A stretch of 64,000 nucleotides of DNA from assembly GCA_013349325.1 (NCBI GenBank), contig DUZX01000017.1, positions 1 through 64,000 on the forward strand, read 5' to 3'. A model generated the notes under the pieces. It did no database searches, was not told the DNA's origin, and was given only the letters and a program-made list of their open reading frames with translations. Shown in pieces: positions 1 to 6,648 of this stretch. The translations under genes and the position numbers were made by a program. The DNA comes from Desulfuromonadales bacterium. GTDB taxonomy: Bacteria; Desulfobacterota; Desulfuromonadia; Geobacterales; Pseudopelobacteraceae. Position 1 is the first letter of the stretch. Every line of letters starts with the position of its first letter.

Positions 1-36
1 ATCTGACTGACCAGTCAGGTGTCTCTCCTGGCATCT

Positions 37-72
37 GCTGACCTCCTGAAAGTCTGAAAATTTCAGGTCAGC
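37..72. repeat. Inverted repeat (hairpin) upstream of the DUF4942 gene
   Basis: GCTGACCT (37-44) pairs with AGGTCAGC (65-72), and CCTGAAA/TTTCAGG offers an alternative inner stem. It may be the terminator of a gene left of the window or an operator. There is no strong T tract after it. Confidence 0.35.
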
Positions 73-149
73 ATAGCTTGAAGATCGGTGGGAAGATAGA
101 TGGTGCTCGGTTGACGGTTACATACCAACAGACTGAGGAGGATTACACC

Positions 150-950
150 ATGAGCACATTCACCACTGATATAGCAAAACGGGAAACACTTACCACCATG
201 ATCGGCACCTATCAGCAGGCAACCAGTATGGTTGAGCAAGCCTATGCCATTCTGGAACAGGCGGAGAAATCCCTGCGTTACGTATTCCTTGATGCACCCG
301 GTTATCGTTTCAGCGTTATCGAGCGTAACAGCACTGATGTTGGAAGTAACGCCAGTAAAGCCATCAATGCCAATCTGAAGAAAGATGCCTGGGCAATTAT
401 TGTCGAACGGATGGAGTTGCGCCGGATGTTGTCCATCCAGCGGCGCACTGAACTGGATTCCCAGATTGAAAAGGGAGAACTGCCGGACCTGACCGATGAA
501 AATGTACTGGCACTGTTCGAGACTTCAGCAGCCAACGTCAATACCTACCTGGAAGAAGCAGTCCATGAAGTATTCGACTATCTCCGGCCACCACAGAGTA
601 AATTCAAGACCAATACGGAATTTGAGCTGGGGAAACGGGTCATTCTGACCTGGCAGGTAGAGAAGGGCTGGAGCCGTGGCAAGTTCCGAGTCAATTACCA
701 TCGGGAGAAGTATCTGACCGCCCTGGATAATGTGTTTCACATGATCGACGGCAAGGGACCGGTCAAAACATACCATGGCCCATTATACAATGCCATTACC
801 GATAGTATGGACGGTACCGGTTCTACTGACTATTTCAAGTTCCGCTGTTGCATCAATGGCAATCTCCATCTGGAGTTTCTGAAGCCAGCTCTGGTGGCAA
901 GGCTTAATGCGGTTGCCGGTGGCAACCGACTGAGGAACGATGATGTATGA
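150..950 (+). CDS. DUF4942 domain-containing protein
   Basis: The product is 266 residues of unknown biochemical function. The family is recognised from its run of conserved blocks: an AYAILEQAEKSLR-like N-terminal helix, KKDAWAIIVERMELRRM, LEEAVHEVFDYLRPP, and the C-terminal YFKFRCCINGNLHLEF block ending in GGNRL. DUF4942 proteins are usually encoded on integrative elements near RadC-like and DUF2786 genes, which is also true here. ATG 150 was chosen because GAGGAG sits 9 bases upstream; an upstream in-frame ATG at 78 would add 24 residues but has no ribosome site. A terminator follows at once. The family call is firm, the role unknown. Confidence 0.82.
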   Translation: MSTFTTDIAKRETLTTMIGTYQQATSMVEQAYAILEQAEKSLRYVFLDAPGYRFSVIERNSTDVGSNASKAINANLKKDAWAIIVERMELRRMLSIQRRTELDSQIEKGELPDLTDENVLALFETSAANVNTYLEEAVHEVFDYLRPPQSKFKTNTEFELGKRVILTWQVEKGWSRGKFRVNYHREKYLTALDNVFHMIDGKGPVKTYHGPLYNAITDSMDGTGSTDYFKFRCCINGNLHLEFLKPALVARLNAVAGGNRLRNDDV

Positions 951-959
951 AATGGAAAA

Positions 960-990
960 GGCTGCATAGCGAGTGCAGCCTTCTCTTTTC
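960..990 (+). terminator. Intrinsic terminator after the DUF4942 gene
   Basis: GGCTGCA and TGCAGCC form a 7-bp stem around a 7-base loop, followed by TTCTCTTTT. It lies 10 bases after the stop codon. Confidence 0.75.
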
Positions 991-1093
991 TGACCCCCGG
1001 TGATCCGGGGCTATGGGGAAGCCTGGCCGACTTCCCTGTTTGTTCTACTGCGTATGTATCATCTGTTCCCCGATACTACGCTCCTTCCAAACC

Positions 1094-1390
1094 TCACGCC
1101 TTGATACTGAGCAGCTCCTTGGTCATGTCATCGGCTGCCTTCAGAACTTTGAGGTTTGTCTTAACACCAGATGTATTTGATATCAGATTTACCGCTTCGC
1201 GGGAAATGTCAACTGTGTCTCCGGTACCGGATACCGTTGCACTCACTCCGCCATTGCCGGTTGTCTGAAGTGTGGTTCTGGATGCCGTAAAGTTTTCAGT
1301 ATTCAGATTAGCCACATTATGAGCGGTTACCTGCTGGCTTGTGGTGAAAGCCTGCAATGCAGATCCTGCTATGCCGCCTATACCGCTCAT
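1094..1390 (-). CDS. Short flagellar rod/hook N-terminal-like protein
   Basis: The product is 98 residues. The opening (MSGIGGIAGSALQAF, then a VTAHNVANLNTENF stretch) matches the N-terminal helix and ANxNTxxF signature of flagellar rod and hook proteins (FlgB/C/E/F/G). The Asn-rich motif comes at about residues 25-35. The C-terminal part (residues 60-98) resembles the helical end of FlgC-like proteins, and the long central domain of true rod proteins is absent. ATG 1390 has GGAG 8 bases upstream; ATG 1426 upstream has none. It is a lone flagellar-type gene facing the opposite way to its element neighbours. Small stand-alone proteins of this kind occur in Geobacter genomes. Whether it enters the flagellum is unknown. 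Confidence 0.65.
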   Translation of the reverse strand: MSGIGGIAGSALQAFTTSQQVTAHNVANLNTENFTASRTTLQTTGNGGVSATVSGTGDTVDISREAVNLISNTSGVKTNLKVLKAADDMTKELLSIKA

Positions 1391-1489
1391 ATCAATTCTC
1401 CGTACTACTATTACCGGAACTACCAAAATGAATCTTTAACTCAACCCTTATCAGTATGATACCATCTTATCCGCACAAGGAGCAATACC

Positions 1490-2191
1490 ATGGAAACCAA
1501 TAATCCGATCATCGCTAAAATACAGAAACTACTGGCACTGGCCAATTCATCAAATGAGCATGAAGCTGCCCTGGCTGCTGCCCATGCCCAGCGGCTGTTG
1601 TCAGAACACAATCTGGCTATGGCCGATATCGAATCAGAACAGAAGCCGCAGTCAGCCGATAAGGTTGAAGCAACTGTATCGAAAACCCTGCCCAAGTGGG
1701 TGCGGCATTTGAGTGCCGGTGTCTGTACTGCTTTCGATTGTCAGGCTATTCATCATCCGTCATTGGGGAAGATGACTTTTATTGGTGTTGGCGCTGATGT
1801 GCAAGTCGCCGCCTATACCTTTGCCTATCTGGATAAGACCGTCAGACGGCTTTGTTCCAGTTACATGACGGTTCATGTCAGCAGGGATACTCCCAACCGC
1901 CACCGGGAGCTGAAACGTCAGTCATATTATCTGGGGGCGGTATCTACGATCAATTCCCGGTTACGGGAACAGAAGACAGTTACTCCTACTACTCCCGGCG
2001 CACTGGTGCCGGTCAAGGAAGGTCTGATCAAGAAGGCGATGAGTGATCTTGGTCCGATTCGGACTGTCAGAAGCAGACGAAGTTATATCGATTCCCACGC
2101 CTACACCAAAGGGCAGCAGGACGGTCACAACGTGGGTATTACCAAAGGTGTTACCGGCAGTACTTCAACTACCAGATCAATATCCCGGTAG
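1490..2191 (+). CDS. DUF2786 domain-containing protein
   Basis: The product is 233 residues. The N-terminus (IIAKIQKLLALANSSNEHEA, then an AAAHAQRLLSEHNL stretch) is the DUF2786 signature within residues 6-45, seen in phage and integrative-element proteins. The rest resembles the domain that usually follows it. The C-terminus is basic and Ser/Thr-rich. No catalytic motif is evident and the function is unknown. AAGGAG lies 7 bases before ATG 1490, and a TATCAGTATGATA palindrome at 449-461 past 1000 (1449-1461) may be an operator. The next gene starts 9 bases after the stop, so the two are probably cotranscribed. Confidence 0.8.
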   Translation: METNNPIIAKIQKLLALANSSNEHEAALAAAHAQRLLSEHNLAMADIESEQKPQSADKVEATVSKTLPKWVRHLSAGVCTAFDCQAIHHPSLGKMTFIGVGADVQVAAYTFAYLDKTVRRLCSSYMTVHVSRDTPNRHRELKRQSYYLGAVSTINSRLREQKTVTPTTPGALVPVKEGLIKKAMSDLGPIRTVRSRRSYIDSHAYTKGQQDGHNVGITKGVTGSTSTTRSISR

Positions 2192-2200
2192 GAGCAGACA

Positions 2201-2593
2201 ATGACCACACCCAAAATAGTTGTCGCTGCTTGTGGTAATGCGGGAGTCACTGCCATCACTCCGTTGATTCCAAAAATGCCTGAAGTAACCTTTATCGCCA
2301 TAGCTGACGGCAATCCGAATATTGAAGGCAACTTCGATCTCAAAATCAATACTCTGCTGAAACACAAAATCCATCCGCGAACTGAGCCGCTCTACATTGT
2401 GGATCTGTATTCTGAACTCGCCAGTATTGGAGTTGGTATCACTACCTGGAACGGTCGGGCTCTTGCCGATGATGAGGAGATATGGTTCTGGGCATCCGGC
2501 ATGGATTTGTGGAGATCGTTAGCCGGTCGTGGTGGACTGGCGCTGGTAAAAAACGGAGTCGTTATCGAAAAAGTCGTTACCTGCGTCAATTAA
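2201..2593 (+). CDS. Hypothetical protein, element A
   Basis: The product is 130 residues and I do not recognise it. The N-terminus (KIVVAACGNAGVTAITPLIP) is Gly/Ala-rich and could start a Rossmann-like fold, but no full nucleotide-binding motif follows. Residues 80-110 hold a Trp-rich stretch (WNGRALADDEEIWFWASGMDLW). TAGGAG lies 8 bases upstream of ATG 2201. It follows the DUF2786 gene by 9 bases and is followed by a terminator, so it ends that transcript. Confidence 0.6.
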   Translation: MTTPKIVVAACGNAGVTAITPLIPKMPEVTFIAIADGNPNIEGNFDLKINTLLKHKIHPRTEPLYIVDLYSELASIGVGITTWNGRALADDEEIWFWASGMDLWRSLAGRGGLALVKNGVVIEKVVTCVN

Positions 2594-2668
2594 CCATCCG
2601 CAACAGATAAACGCATCAAGCTGAGTACCCACTAACAGCATACATAATCAACCAAACCCGCATATACA

Positions 2669-2696
2669 GGGGATTCCAGACCGGAGTCCCCTTTTT
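2669..2696 (+). terminator. Terminator-like hairpin just upstream of the zinc-ribbon gene
   Basis: GGGGATTCC (2669-2677) pairs with GGAGTCCCC (2683-2691), with one G-T pair, followed by TTTTT. It ends the upstream unit but lies only 7 bases before the AAAGGAGA ribosome site of the next gene, so it could also act as a leader attenuator. Confidence 0.7.
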
Positions 2697-2715
2697 GCGT
2701 TTAAAGGAGAATGAC

Positions 2716-2868
2716 ATGAGCACTCAATTACACATTGCCCAACAATGCCAATCCGAAATTACCCTGATTCTCTGCGAAGCCTGTTTCGACGTGCTTTTGG
2801 AGTGCGATACCGAGTACATCGACAATAAGGCGCTTTGTCACCGTTGTCTGCGGGAGGAATGCCAATGA
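2716..2868 (+). CDS. Small zinc-ribbon-like protein
   Basis: The product is 50 residues. It has two CxxC-type pairs (CEAC and CHRC) about 21 residues apart, which is the layout of a small treble-clef or ribbon metal site. AAAGGAGA precedes ATG 2716 closely. The stop overlaps the next start as ATGA, so the two genes are translationally coupled. Function unknown; small zinc proteins like this are common in phages and integrative elements. Confidence 0.6.
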   Translation: MSTQLHIAQQCQSEITLILCEACFDVLLECDTEYIDNKALCHRCLREECQ

Positions 2869-3206
2869 AACGAATATTTCCAGCTATCCGTAAAATGACA
2901 ATTGAAGAGACCAACCAGCACAATCTGCAGAATCCTGGTCTGATCCTTGAGTACATCAATCTGATGATACCGCTATCTGCCGGTTACTCCGATGCCATTC
3001 AGATCTACCGGACAGAAAACAGCCTGCTGATTCTGATTACCAACCGCAATCTGGGATACGTCGGTCTGGACGAGATCGACTGTCTGGACGGCGATGTTAT
3101 CAGCACCGTGTTTCTGGAAGATTACCAGCTGAAGGAGTCTGTTGGTAAGCAGTGGTTCCATATGAAGCCAGAGACCTTGATCAAGCGATTGTTACAGTAC
3201 ATGTAG
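2865..3206 (+). CDS. Hypothetical protein coupled to the zinc-ribbon gene
   Basis: The product is 113 residues and is not recognised. It is a mixed helix/strand protein with an ENSLLILITNRNLGYVGLDE core near the middle and no metal or nucleotide motif. ATG 2865 overlaps the previous stop by 4 bases and has GGGAGG upstream. An earlier ATG (2835) lies inside the previous gene and has no ribosome site, so it was rejected. Confidence 0.6.
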   Translation: MKRIFPAIRKMTIEETNQHNLQNPGLILEYINLMIPLSAGYSDAIQIYRTENSLLILITNRNLGYVGLDEIDCLDGDVISTVFLEDYQLKESVGKQWFHMKPETLIKRLLQYM

Positions 3207-3332
3207 ATGCAGGACACAGAGGAAACCAAGGATACGGCCTGTAACAGGCTGATAAATTGGTGATTCTACGCACTGATGTGTTGAACCATTGTGGCCATTA
3301 CGAGCAGAAGAGGAAACAACCATATAACCGAG

Positions 3333-3357
3333 CGGCAGGCCGAAACGCCTGCCGTTT
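3333..3357 (+). terminator. Terminator-like leader hairpin of radC copy 1
   Basis: CGGCAGGC (3333-3340) pairs perfectly with GCCTGCCG (3347-3354) around CGAAAC and is followed by TTTCTATTTC. It sits just before the AAAGGAG of the RadC-like gene, the same arrangement as at 2669-2696. Confidence 0.55.
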
Positions 3358-3379
3358 CTATTTCAAAGGAGATATTACA

Positions 3380-3883
3380 ATGACTATCGATACGTTGTTC
3401 GGACCTGAAGTTATACCTGCAAAACCGAGAATGATTCGTTTCAAGCAGATAAAGGCTGTTTATGAAACCTTTACCGTTAAAGAGGAGATTACCAATTATC
3501 TGAAGACCGGCACCAGGTACACAGCGCCCAAGCAAGTGGCAGATACATTCCAGTTTCTAATGCAGGAAACCAAAGAAATGTTCCTGACCCTGCATCTGGA
3601 CGGCAAGAACCGGATTATCTGCATTGATCTGGTGAGCATCGGTTCCTTGAACCAGTCGATTGTCCACCCACGCGAAGTTTTCAAGTCGGCACTGGTCTCG
3701 TCAGCGGCGGCTCTCATTTGTGTCCATCAGCACCCTACCGGCGATCCTACACCGAGTAGCGAAGATATATCGATTACCCGCAGACTCAAGGAAGCAGGAG
3801 AGATCCTTGGACTGAATGTACTTGACCACATTATTGTGGGCGACAATGATTATTGCAGTTTCGTGGAGAAGGGTCTGCTGTAA
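3380..3883 (+). CDS. RadC-like JAB/MPN domain protein, copy 1
   Basis: The product is 167 residues with the JAB/MPN metalloprotease-like fold of the RadC family. The metal-binding signature is VHQHPTGDPTPSSED, and the family end HIIVGDNDYCSFVEKGLL follows. Chromosomal RadC carries an N-terminal helix-hairpin-helix part that is missing here, as is usual for the short forms on mobile elements. The role is unproven despite the old 'DNA repair' name. ATG 3380 has AAAGGAG upstream; a longer reading from 3257 crosses the leader hairpin. A close paralogue lies at 10016-10516 in element B. Confidence 0.85.
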   Translation: MTIDTLFGPEVIPAKPRMIRFKQIKAVYETFTVKEEITNYLKTGTRYTAPKQVADTFQFLMQETKEMFLTLHLDGKNRIICIDLVSIGSLNQSIVHPREVFKSALVSSAAALICVHQHPTGDPTPSSEDISITRRLKEAGEILGLNVLDHIIVGDNDYCSFVEKGLL

Positions 3884-4046
3884 AATTGGTAAAATAATCA
3901 TCTGAAGAGAATTGAGGAGCACCCGACGTGGGGGATGGTTTTCAGAGGCTAGCTCTGTTTCCGGTGGAAACTTGGTGGTATTGTTGATATTGCGACTGCG
4001 GTTGATTCAGTGATTATGAAATGATTCATGGTAGCTAAGTACGCTG

Positions 4047-4065
4047 TTGTATCAGTGTTGTATCA
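4047..4065. repeat. Tandem TTGTATCA sites, element A end (inverted copy)
   Basis: TTGTATCA occurs at 4047-4054 and 4058-4065, 11 bases apart. The pair is the inverse of the TGATACAA pair at 4216-4234. Together they flank a hairpin and look like paired recombinase or replication-protein sites. Confidence 0.6.
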
Positions 4066-4081
4066 AACGTTCCTTACGGTT

Positions 4082-4134
4082 CGGTCTCTCAAGATTCATT
4101 TGCATGAACCCGCAAATAAATCTTGAGAGATCCG
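4082..4134. repeat. Long inverted repeat at the right end of element A
   Basis: The outer arms CTCTCAAGATT and AATCTTGAGAG pair perfectly, flanked by CGGT/TCCG. An inner ATTTGC/GCAAAT stem follows around a short loop. A structurally matching hairpin with different stem bases sits at 11467-11520, at the same distance from its att copy. Confidence 0.75.
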
Positions 4135-4215
4135 AGATATAAAATCAAAAACGAACGAAAAGCAGATAGGACGCGGTAATACCAGCATCTATTATCTAGT
4201 GCTATTACTGCAAAC

Positions 4216-4234
4216 TGATACAATAGTGATACAA
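4216..4234. repeat. Tandem TGATACAA sites beside the att-like unit of element A
   Basis: TGATACAA occurs at 4216-4223 and 4227-4234 (period 11), directly left of the terminator. Elements B and C have a different 8- to 11-base pair with the same period at the equivalent place, which is the layout of integrase arm-type sites. Confidence 0.6.
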
Positions 4235-4245
4235 CAAAAAAGCAG

Positions 4246-4273
4246 AAGGCCCCCGGTCGGTATCGGGGGCCTT
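4246..4273. terminator. Duplicated tRNA-Phe terminator, copy at the A/B junction
   Basis: AAGGCCCCCG and CGGGGGCCTT form a perfect 10-bp stem around GTCGGTAT. The surrounding text (GCAGAAGGCC before it; ATGCTTGTGTTTCTAGG after it) recurs at 11609-11667 and, more diverged, at 30632-30680. It is the terminator that lies downstream of tRNA-Phe on the minus strand. Confidence 0.75.
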
Positions 4274-4303
4274 CAATTATGCTTGTGTTTCTAGGCATTT
4301 AAG

Positions 4304-4328
4304 TGGTGCCCAGGGACGATATCGAACT
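4304..4328 (-). repeat. Decayed tRNA-Phe 3' fragment (att-like, A/B junction)
   Basis: TGGTGCCCAGGGACG matches the tRNA-Phe 3' end including CCA; after that the match breaks down with several substitutions (ATATCGAACTG in place of GAATCGAACCG). It is the most diverged of the three copies and so probably the oldest displaced end. Confidence 0.7.
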
Positions 4329-4454
4329 GATTGTATAATTATTTGAAATTTATACATAAATTCACCTGAAATTTTTACGATACCTCTAAAAATACCTCAA
4401 AAAGATAGTTTGCCTACCAATTGAGCCCAAATTTTTTACCTGCCGTTATCGGGT

Positions 4455-5702
4455 TCAGAACTGGATCAATTGCCTTCCCTTGGTAATGCGATAATCGATT
4501 ACCCTGGCGATGTCGCCAAGGATTACCAGATCGCCGAACGTGCCGCGATACTCAGAAAACAATTGAGTCGATTGAGCCGCAATATTATCCATCATCTTTA
4601 CGAAGGTCGACTTCACGATCCGCTTGTCAATCCCGATCTCAGCCGCAAATCCGACAAGGGTATCCTGCGGCAGGTAACGTGGGTCACGCTGTCCACCCAT
4701 CTTCATGGCAAACCTGCTGTCCAGGCGCTTGTAGACTGCGGTGCTGATGAGGTCATAAAACGGTGCCAGCCTGACGAGCCCGTCCCTGTAAAGGAATGAG
4801 ATGTTCTTGCCATGGGCGTCGGCGTTGCCGGTGATGAAATTGTAGATTGCCCAGTTGAGCAGGAATCCGGTGTCGAGTAACGGCTCAGAGCTCCACTCCT
4901 CCACCAGCTTAAAGCAGTTACCAAACCCCGGACCACCCTCTTTTTCGTATTTCAACTCCGGCGGAATGCCGAGCGACTGACAGAAATCCTCCTGATGCAG
5001 ACGAAGTATCTCCCCGGAAGCGGTCCATATGCGGTCGTATCGTTCGACCATGAAGACCTGCCTGCCGCCAATGATGACAACCTGAGCTGTGGGAACAGGT
5101 AGACCGACTCTGGCAGCGAGTGTCATGCAGAACGTTTCGTTGATGACCGTACTGTCAAGCTGTTCTATGGCAGTCTTCAATATGTGAGATGACGGGCTGG
5201 TGCCTTCCGGGATGTAGTAGTTCCCCTCATTGAAAAAGACCGGCAGTTTGTTCTGGGCTCCGGCCAGCGATAGCCTGACGCCTTCATCGCCGGCAAGGAA
5301 AGGATGGCTTGGCAATCTGTCCAGCTCATCAGAAAGTTCCTGCTCGGAGATTCGCCGATAGCTTCCGTCTGGCTCCGGTTGGCTGCCAGCTGTCCTGACT
5401 GAGATAGCACCGGCGCAGTCTCCGCCGATTGCCTCCAGCAGTCCGAATACATTCTCCCTTGATACGCCGATCTGACGGGCGACCTGAGTCAGAACCGCAC
5501 CTTCCGGCAGGAGATTGGAGAAGAATGCTCTGGTCGCATCGTCACCGTAGACTCTCGAACCAAGGGGTAAGAGCCGGGATATCGGCGAAGCGCCGGGCAG
5601 ATCGAGATAGTCGGGGCTGTACGAGAACGTCAGCAAGCGACCGTCACGCTCCAGAATGCCTGCCTTGGTGGTGTTGATATACACAGCGAGTTGATTTGTC
5701 AT
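4455..5702 (-). CDS. hipA: HipA-family serine/threonine kinase toxin, module 1
   Basis: The product is 415 residues, the usual HipA length. Family members phosphorylate translation factors such as glutamyl-tRNA synthetase. Visible marks are an N-terminal couple_hipA-like part (LPLGSRVYGDDATRAFFSNLLPEG), the SLAGAQNKLPV motif near residue 145, a conserved VERYDR near 220, the catalytic-loop NADAHGKN near 295 and the metal-binding region LAPFYDLIST after it. The start follows the antitoxin stop by 4 bases, as is normal for hipBA. The substrate cannot be told from sequence. The kinase motifs look intact. Confidence 0.9.
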   Translation of the reverse strand: MTNQLAVYINTTKAGILERDGRLLTFSYSPDYLDLPGASPISRLLPLGSRVYGDDATRAFFSNLLPEGAVLTQVARQIGVSRENVFGLLEAIGGDCAGAISVRTAGSQPEPDGSYRRISEQELSDELDRLPSHPFLAGDEGVRLSLAGAQNKLPVFFNEGNYYIPEGTSPSSHILKTAIEQLDSTVINETFCMTLAARVGLPVPTAQVVIIGGRQVFMVERYDRIWTASGEILRLHQEDFCQSLGIPPELKYEKEGGPGFGNCFKLVEEWSSEPLLDTGFLLNWAIYNFITGNADAHGKNISFLYRDGLVRLAPFYDLISTAVYKRLDSRFAMKMGGQRDPRYLPQDTLVGFAAEIGIDKRIVKSTFVKMMDNIAAQSTQLFSEYRGTFGDLVILGDIARVIDYRITKGRQLIQF

Positions 5703-5706
5703 CGTA

Positions 5707-5970
5707 TCAACCTTGTACCGGATCTGCCGAGCGCGGGTAGATGTAGACGTTCAGTCCCAGCTTCCTGAGCACACGCAGGGTCTTGCCCAGTTCGGCTGTC
5801 TCCTTGCCGCTCTCAAGTTGTGAGAGGAACTTCGTGCCGACTTCAGACATACCTGCAGCCATATCCTGACGGACACCGGTCTCCTTGCGCTTTGCACGGA
5901 TGATCCGTCCGATATCCCCGGCGGTTGTCACTTTGCCGTATGTGTTATCAGGGGTATCAGCGTTTTTCAT
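5707..5970 (-). CDS. hipB: HipB-family antitoxin, module 1
   Basis: The product is 87 residues from ATG 5970; a GTG two codons upstream is an alternative. It contains a Cro/C1-type helix-turn-helix (IGRIIRAKRKETGVRQDMAAGMSEVGTKFLSQLESGK), then the LRVLRKLGLNVYIYPR tail typical of HipB. It should bind HipA and repress the operon. AAGGTG precedes the start. Four evenly spaced pseudo-palindromes upstream (5985-6136) are the likely operators. The hipA gene follows directly. Confidence 0.88.
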   Translation of the reverse strand: MKNADTPDNTYGKVTTAGDIGRIIRAKRKETGVRQDMAAGMSEVGTKFLSQLESGKETAELGKTLRVLRKLGLNVYIYPRSADPVQG

Positions 5971-5984
5971 ACTCACCTTCTTGT

Positions 5985-6136
5985 TCGTACGGATATATTT
6001 ATCCGCTGGCTGACAGTTGGCTGAAATTATATCCGTACGGGCATATTTTGTTATTGAAGGGTGGTTGTTACGAGTATTCCCGTGCGGACATAATTCGCTA
6101 TTTGCAAACGGTTTGTCAATAAATATATCCGAACGG
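5985..6136. promoter_or_regulatory. Array of four HipB-type operators
   Basis: Four related cores lie upstream of hipB module 1: TCGTACGG (5985), CCGTACGG (6033), CCGTGCGG (6080) and CCGAACGG (6129). They are spaced 48, 47 and 49 bases apart. Several are flanked by ATAT on one side and ACATA-like sequence on the other, giving a rough TATCCGTACGGATA dyad. The E. coli HipB operator also places TATCC against GGATA. The even spacing suggests cooperative binding with DNA looping or wrapping. Confidence 0.7.
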
Positions 6137-6276
6137 ACAAAATCACACTGGTACTATGATGACGCCCCGGGAGTGCCCGGTTTTGTCTCTGCTTGAGCCG
6201 ATTATGAATTCAATGGCTTGATTCAATGCCACAATCCTTAATAGCACTATATTTGGTTACTTTCTCTGCGCGTTTT

Positions 6277-6317
6277 ATATTATAGAGAGCTGAATCCATG
6301 TACATATTCTATAATAT
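6277..6317. promoter_or_regulatory. Inverted-repeat operator candidate upstream of hipB module 2
   Basis: ATATTATAGA (6277-6286) and TCTATAATAT (6308-6317) are perfect inverted copies 21 bases apart. The sequence is AT-rich and overlaps possible -10 elements. It probably binds the antitoxin encoded at 6402. Confidence 0.5.
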
Positions 6318-6401
6318 TTCATTTGGGCAATAAAAATAATTTATGCTATAAAGACAATAAATAAGAAATATGCGTCGTGGACAAAAAGTGAGGACGTAAG
6401 C

Positions 6402-6647
6402 ATGCTCAGACTCATTACATCGGCTCAATCTCTGGGAGCCCTTATCAGAGACGAGAGGAAAAGTCAGGGGCTGACCCAGATCGAGCTGGGGAAAATGACC
6501 GGGTTGAACCAGACCACCCTGTCGCTGATCGAAAAGGGAAAACCTTCTGTGCAGCTGCAGACCATTCTGGTTCTGCTGTCTGCATTGAATCTGAACATCC
6601 AGATCGGCACCAGAGAGCTGTCTGCGCCGAACGAGGACAGGTGGTAA
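6402..6647 (+). CDS. hipB: HipB-like helix-turn-helix antitoxin, module 2
   Basis: The product is 81 residues. A Cro/C1-type helix-turn-helix (LGALIRDERKSQGLTQIELG, then GLNQTTLSLIEKGKPS) spans residues 10-50, followed by the ILVLLSALNLNIQIGTRE strand region usual for HipB. GAGGA lies upstream of ATG 6402. The stop is 1 base before hipA of module 2. This module is divergent from module 1 and has its own, unrelated operator repeat, so cross-regulation seems unlikely. Confidence 0.85.
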   Translation: MLRLITSAQSLGALIRDERKSQGLTQIELGKMTGLNQTTLSLIEKGKPSVQLQTILVLLSALNLNIQIGTRELSAPNEDRW

Positions 6648-6648
6648 C

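Larger units (their letters stand above)
1..4303. mobile_element. Element A: right part of an integrative element next to the oldest tRNA-Phe fragment
   Basis: This stretch ends at a decayed tRNA-Phe 3' fragment (4304-4328). It holds DUF4942, DUF2786 and RadC-like genes, which are typical passengers of integrative elements, plus several small unknown genes. No integrase is visible, so either it lies left of the window or the element is decayed. The right end carries paired TTGTATCA and TGATACAA sites, a long hairpin and a terminator. Treating it as an element separate from B rests on the repeated att-like unit. Confidence 0.55.

Noticed and set aside
302-776. Minus-strand open frames inside the DUF4942 gene
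   Set aside because: They have no ribosome sites or recognisable domains and overlap a well-supported gene on the other strand.
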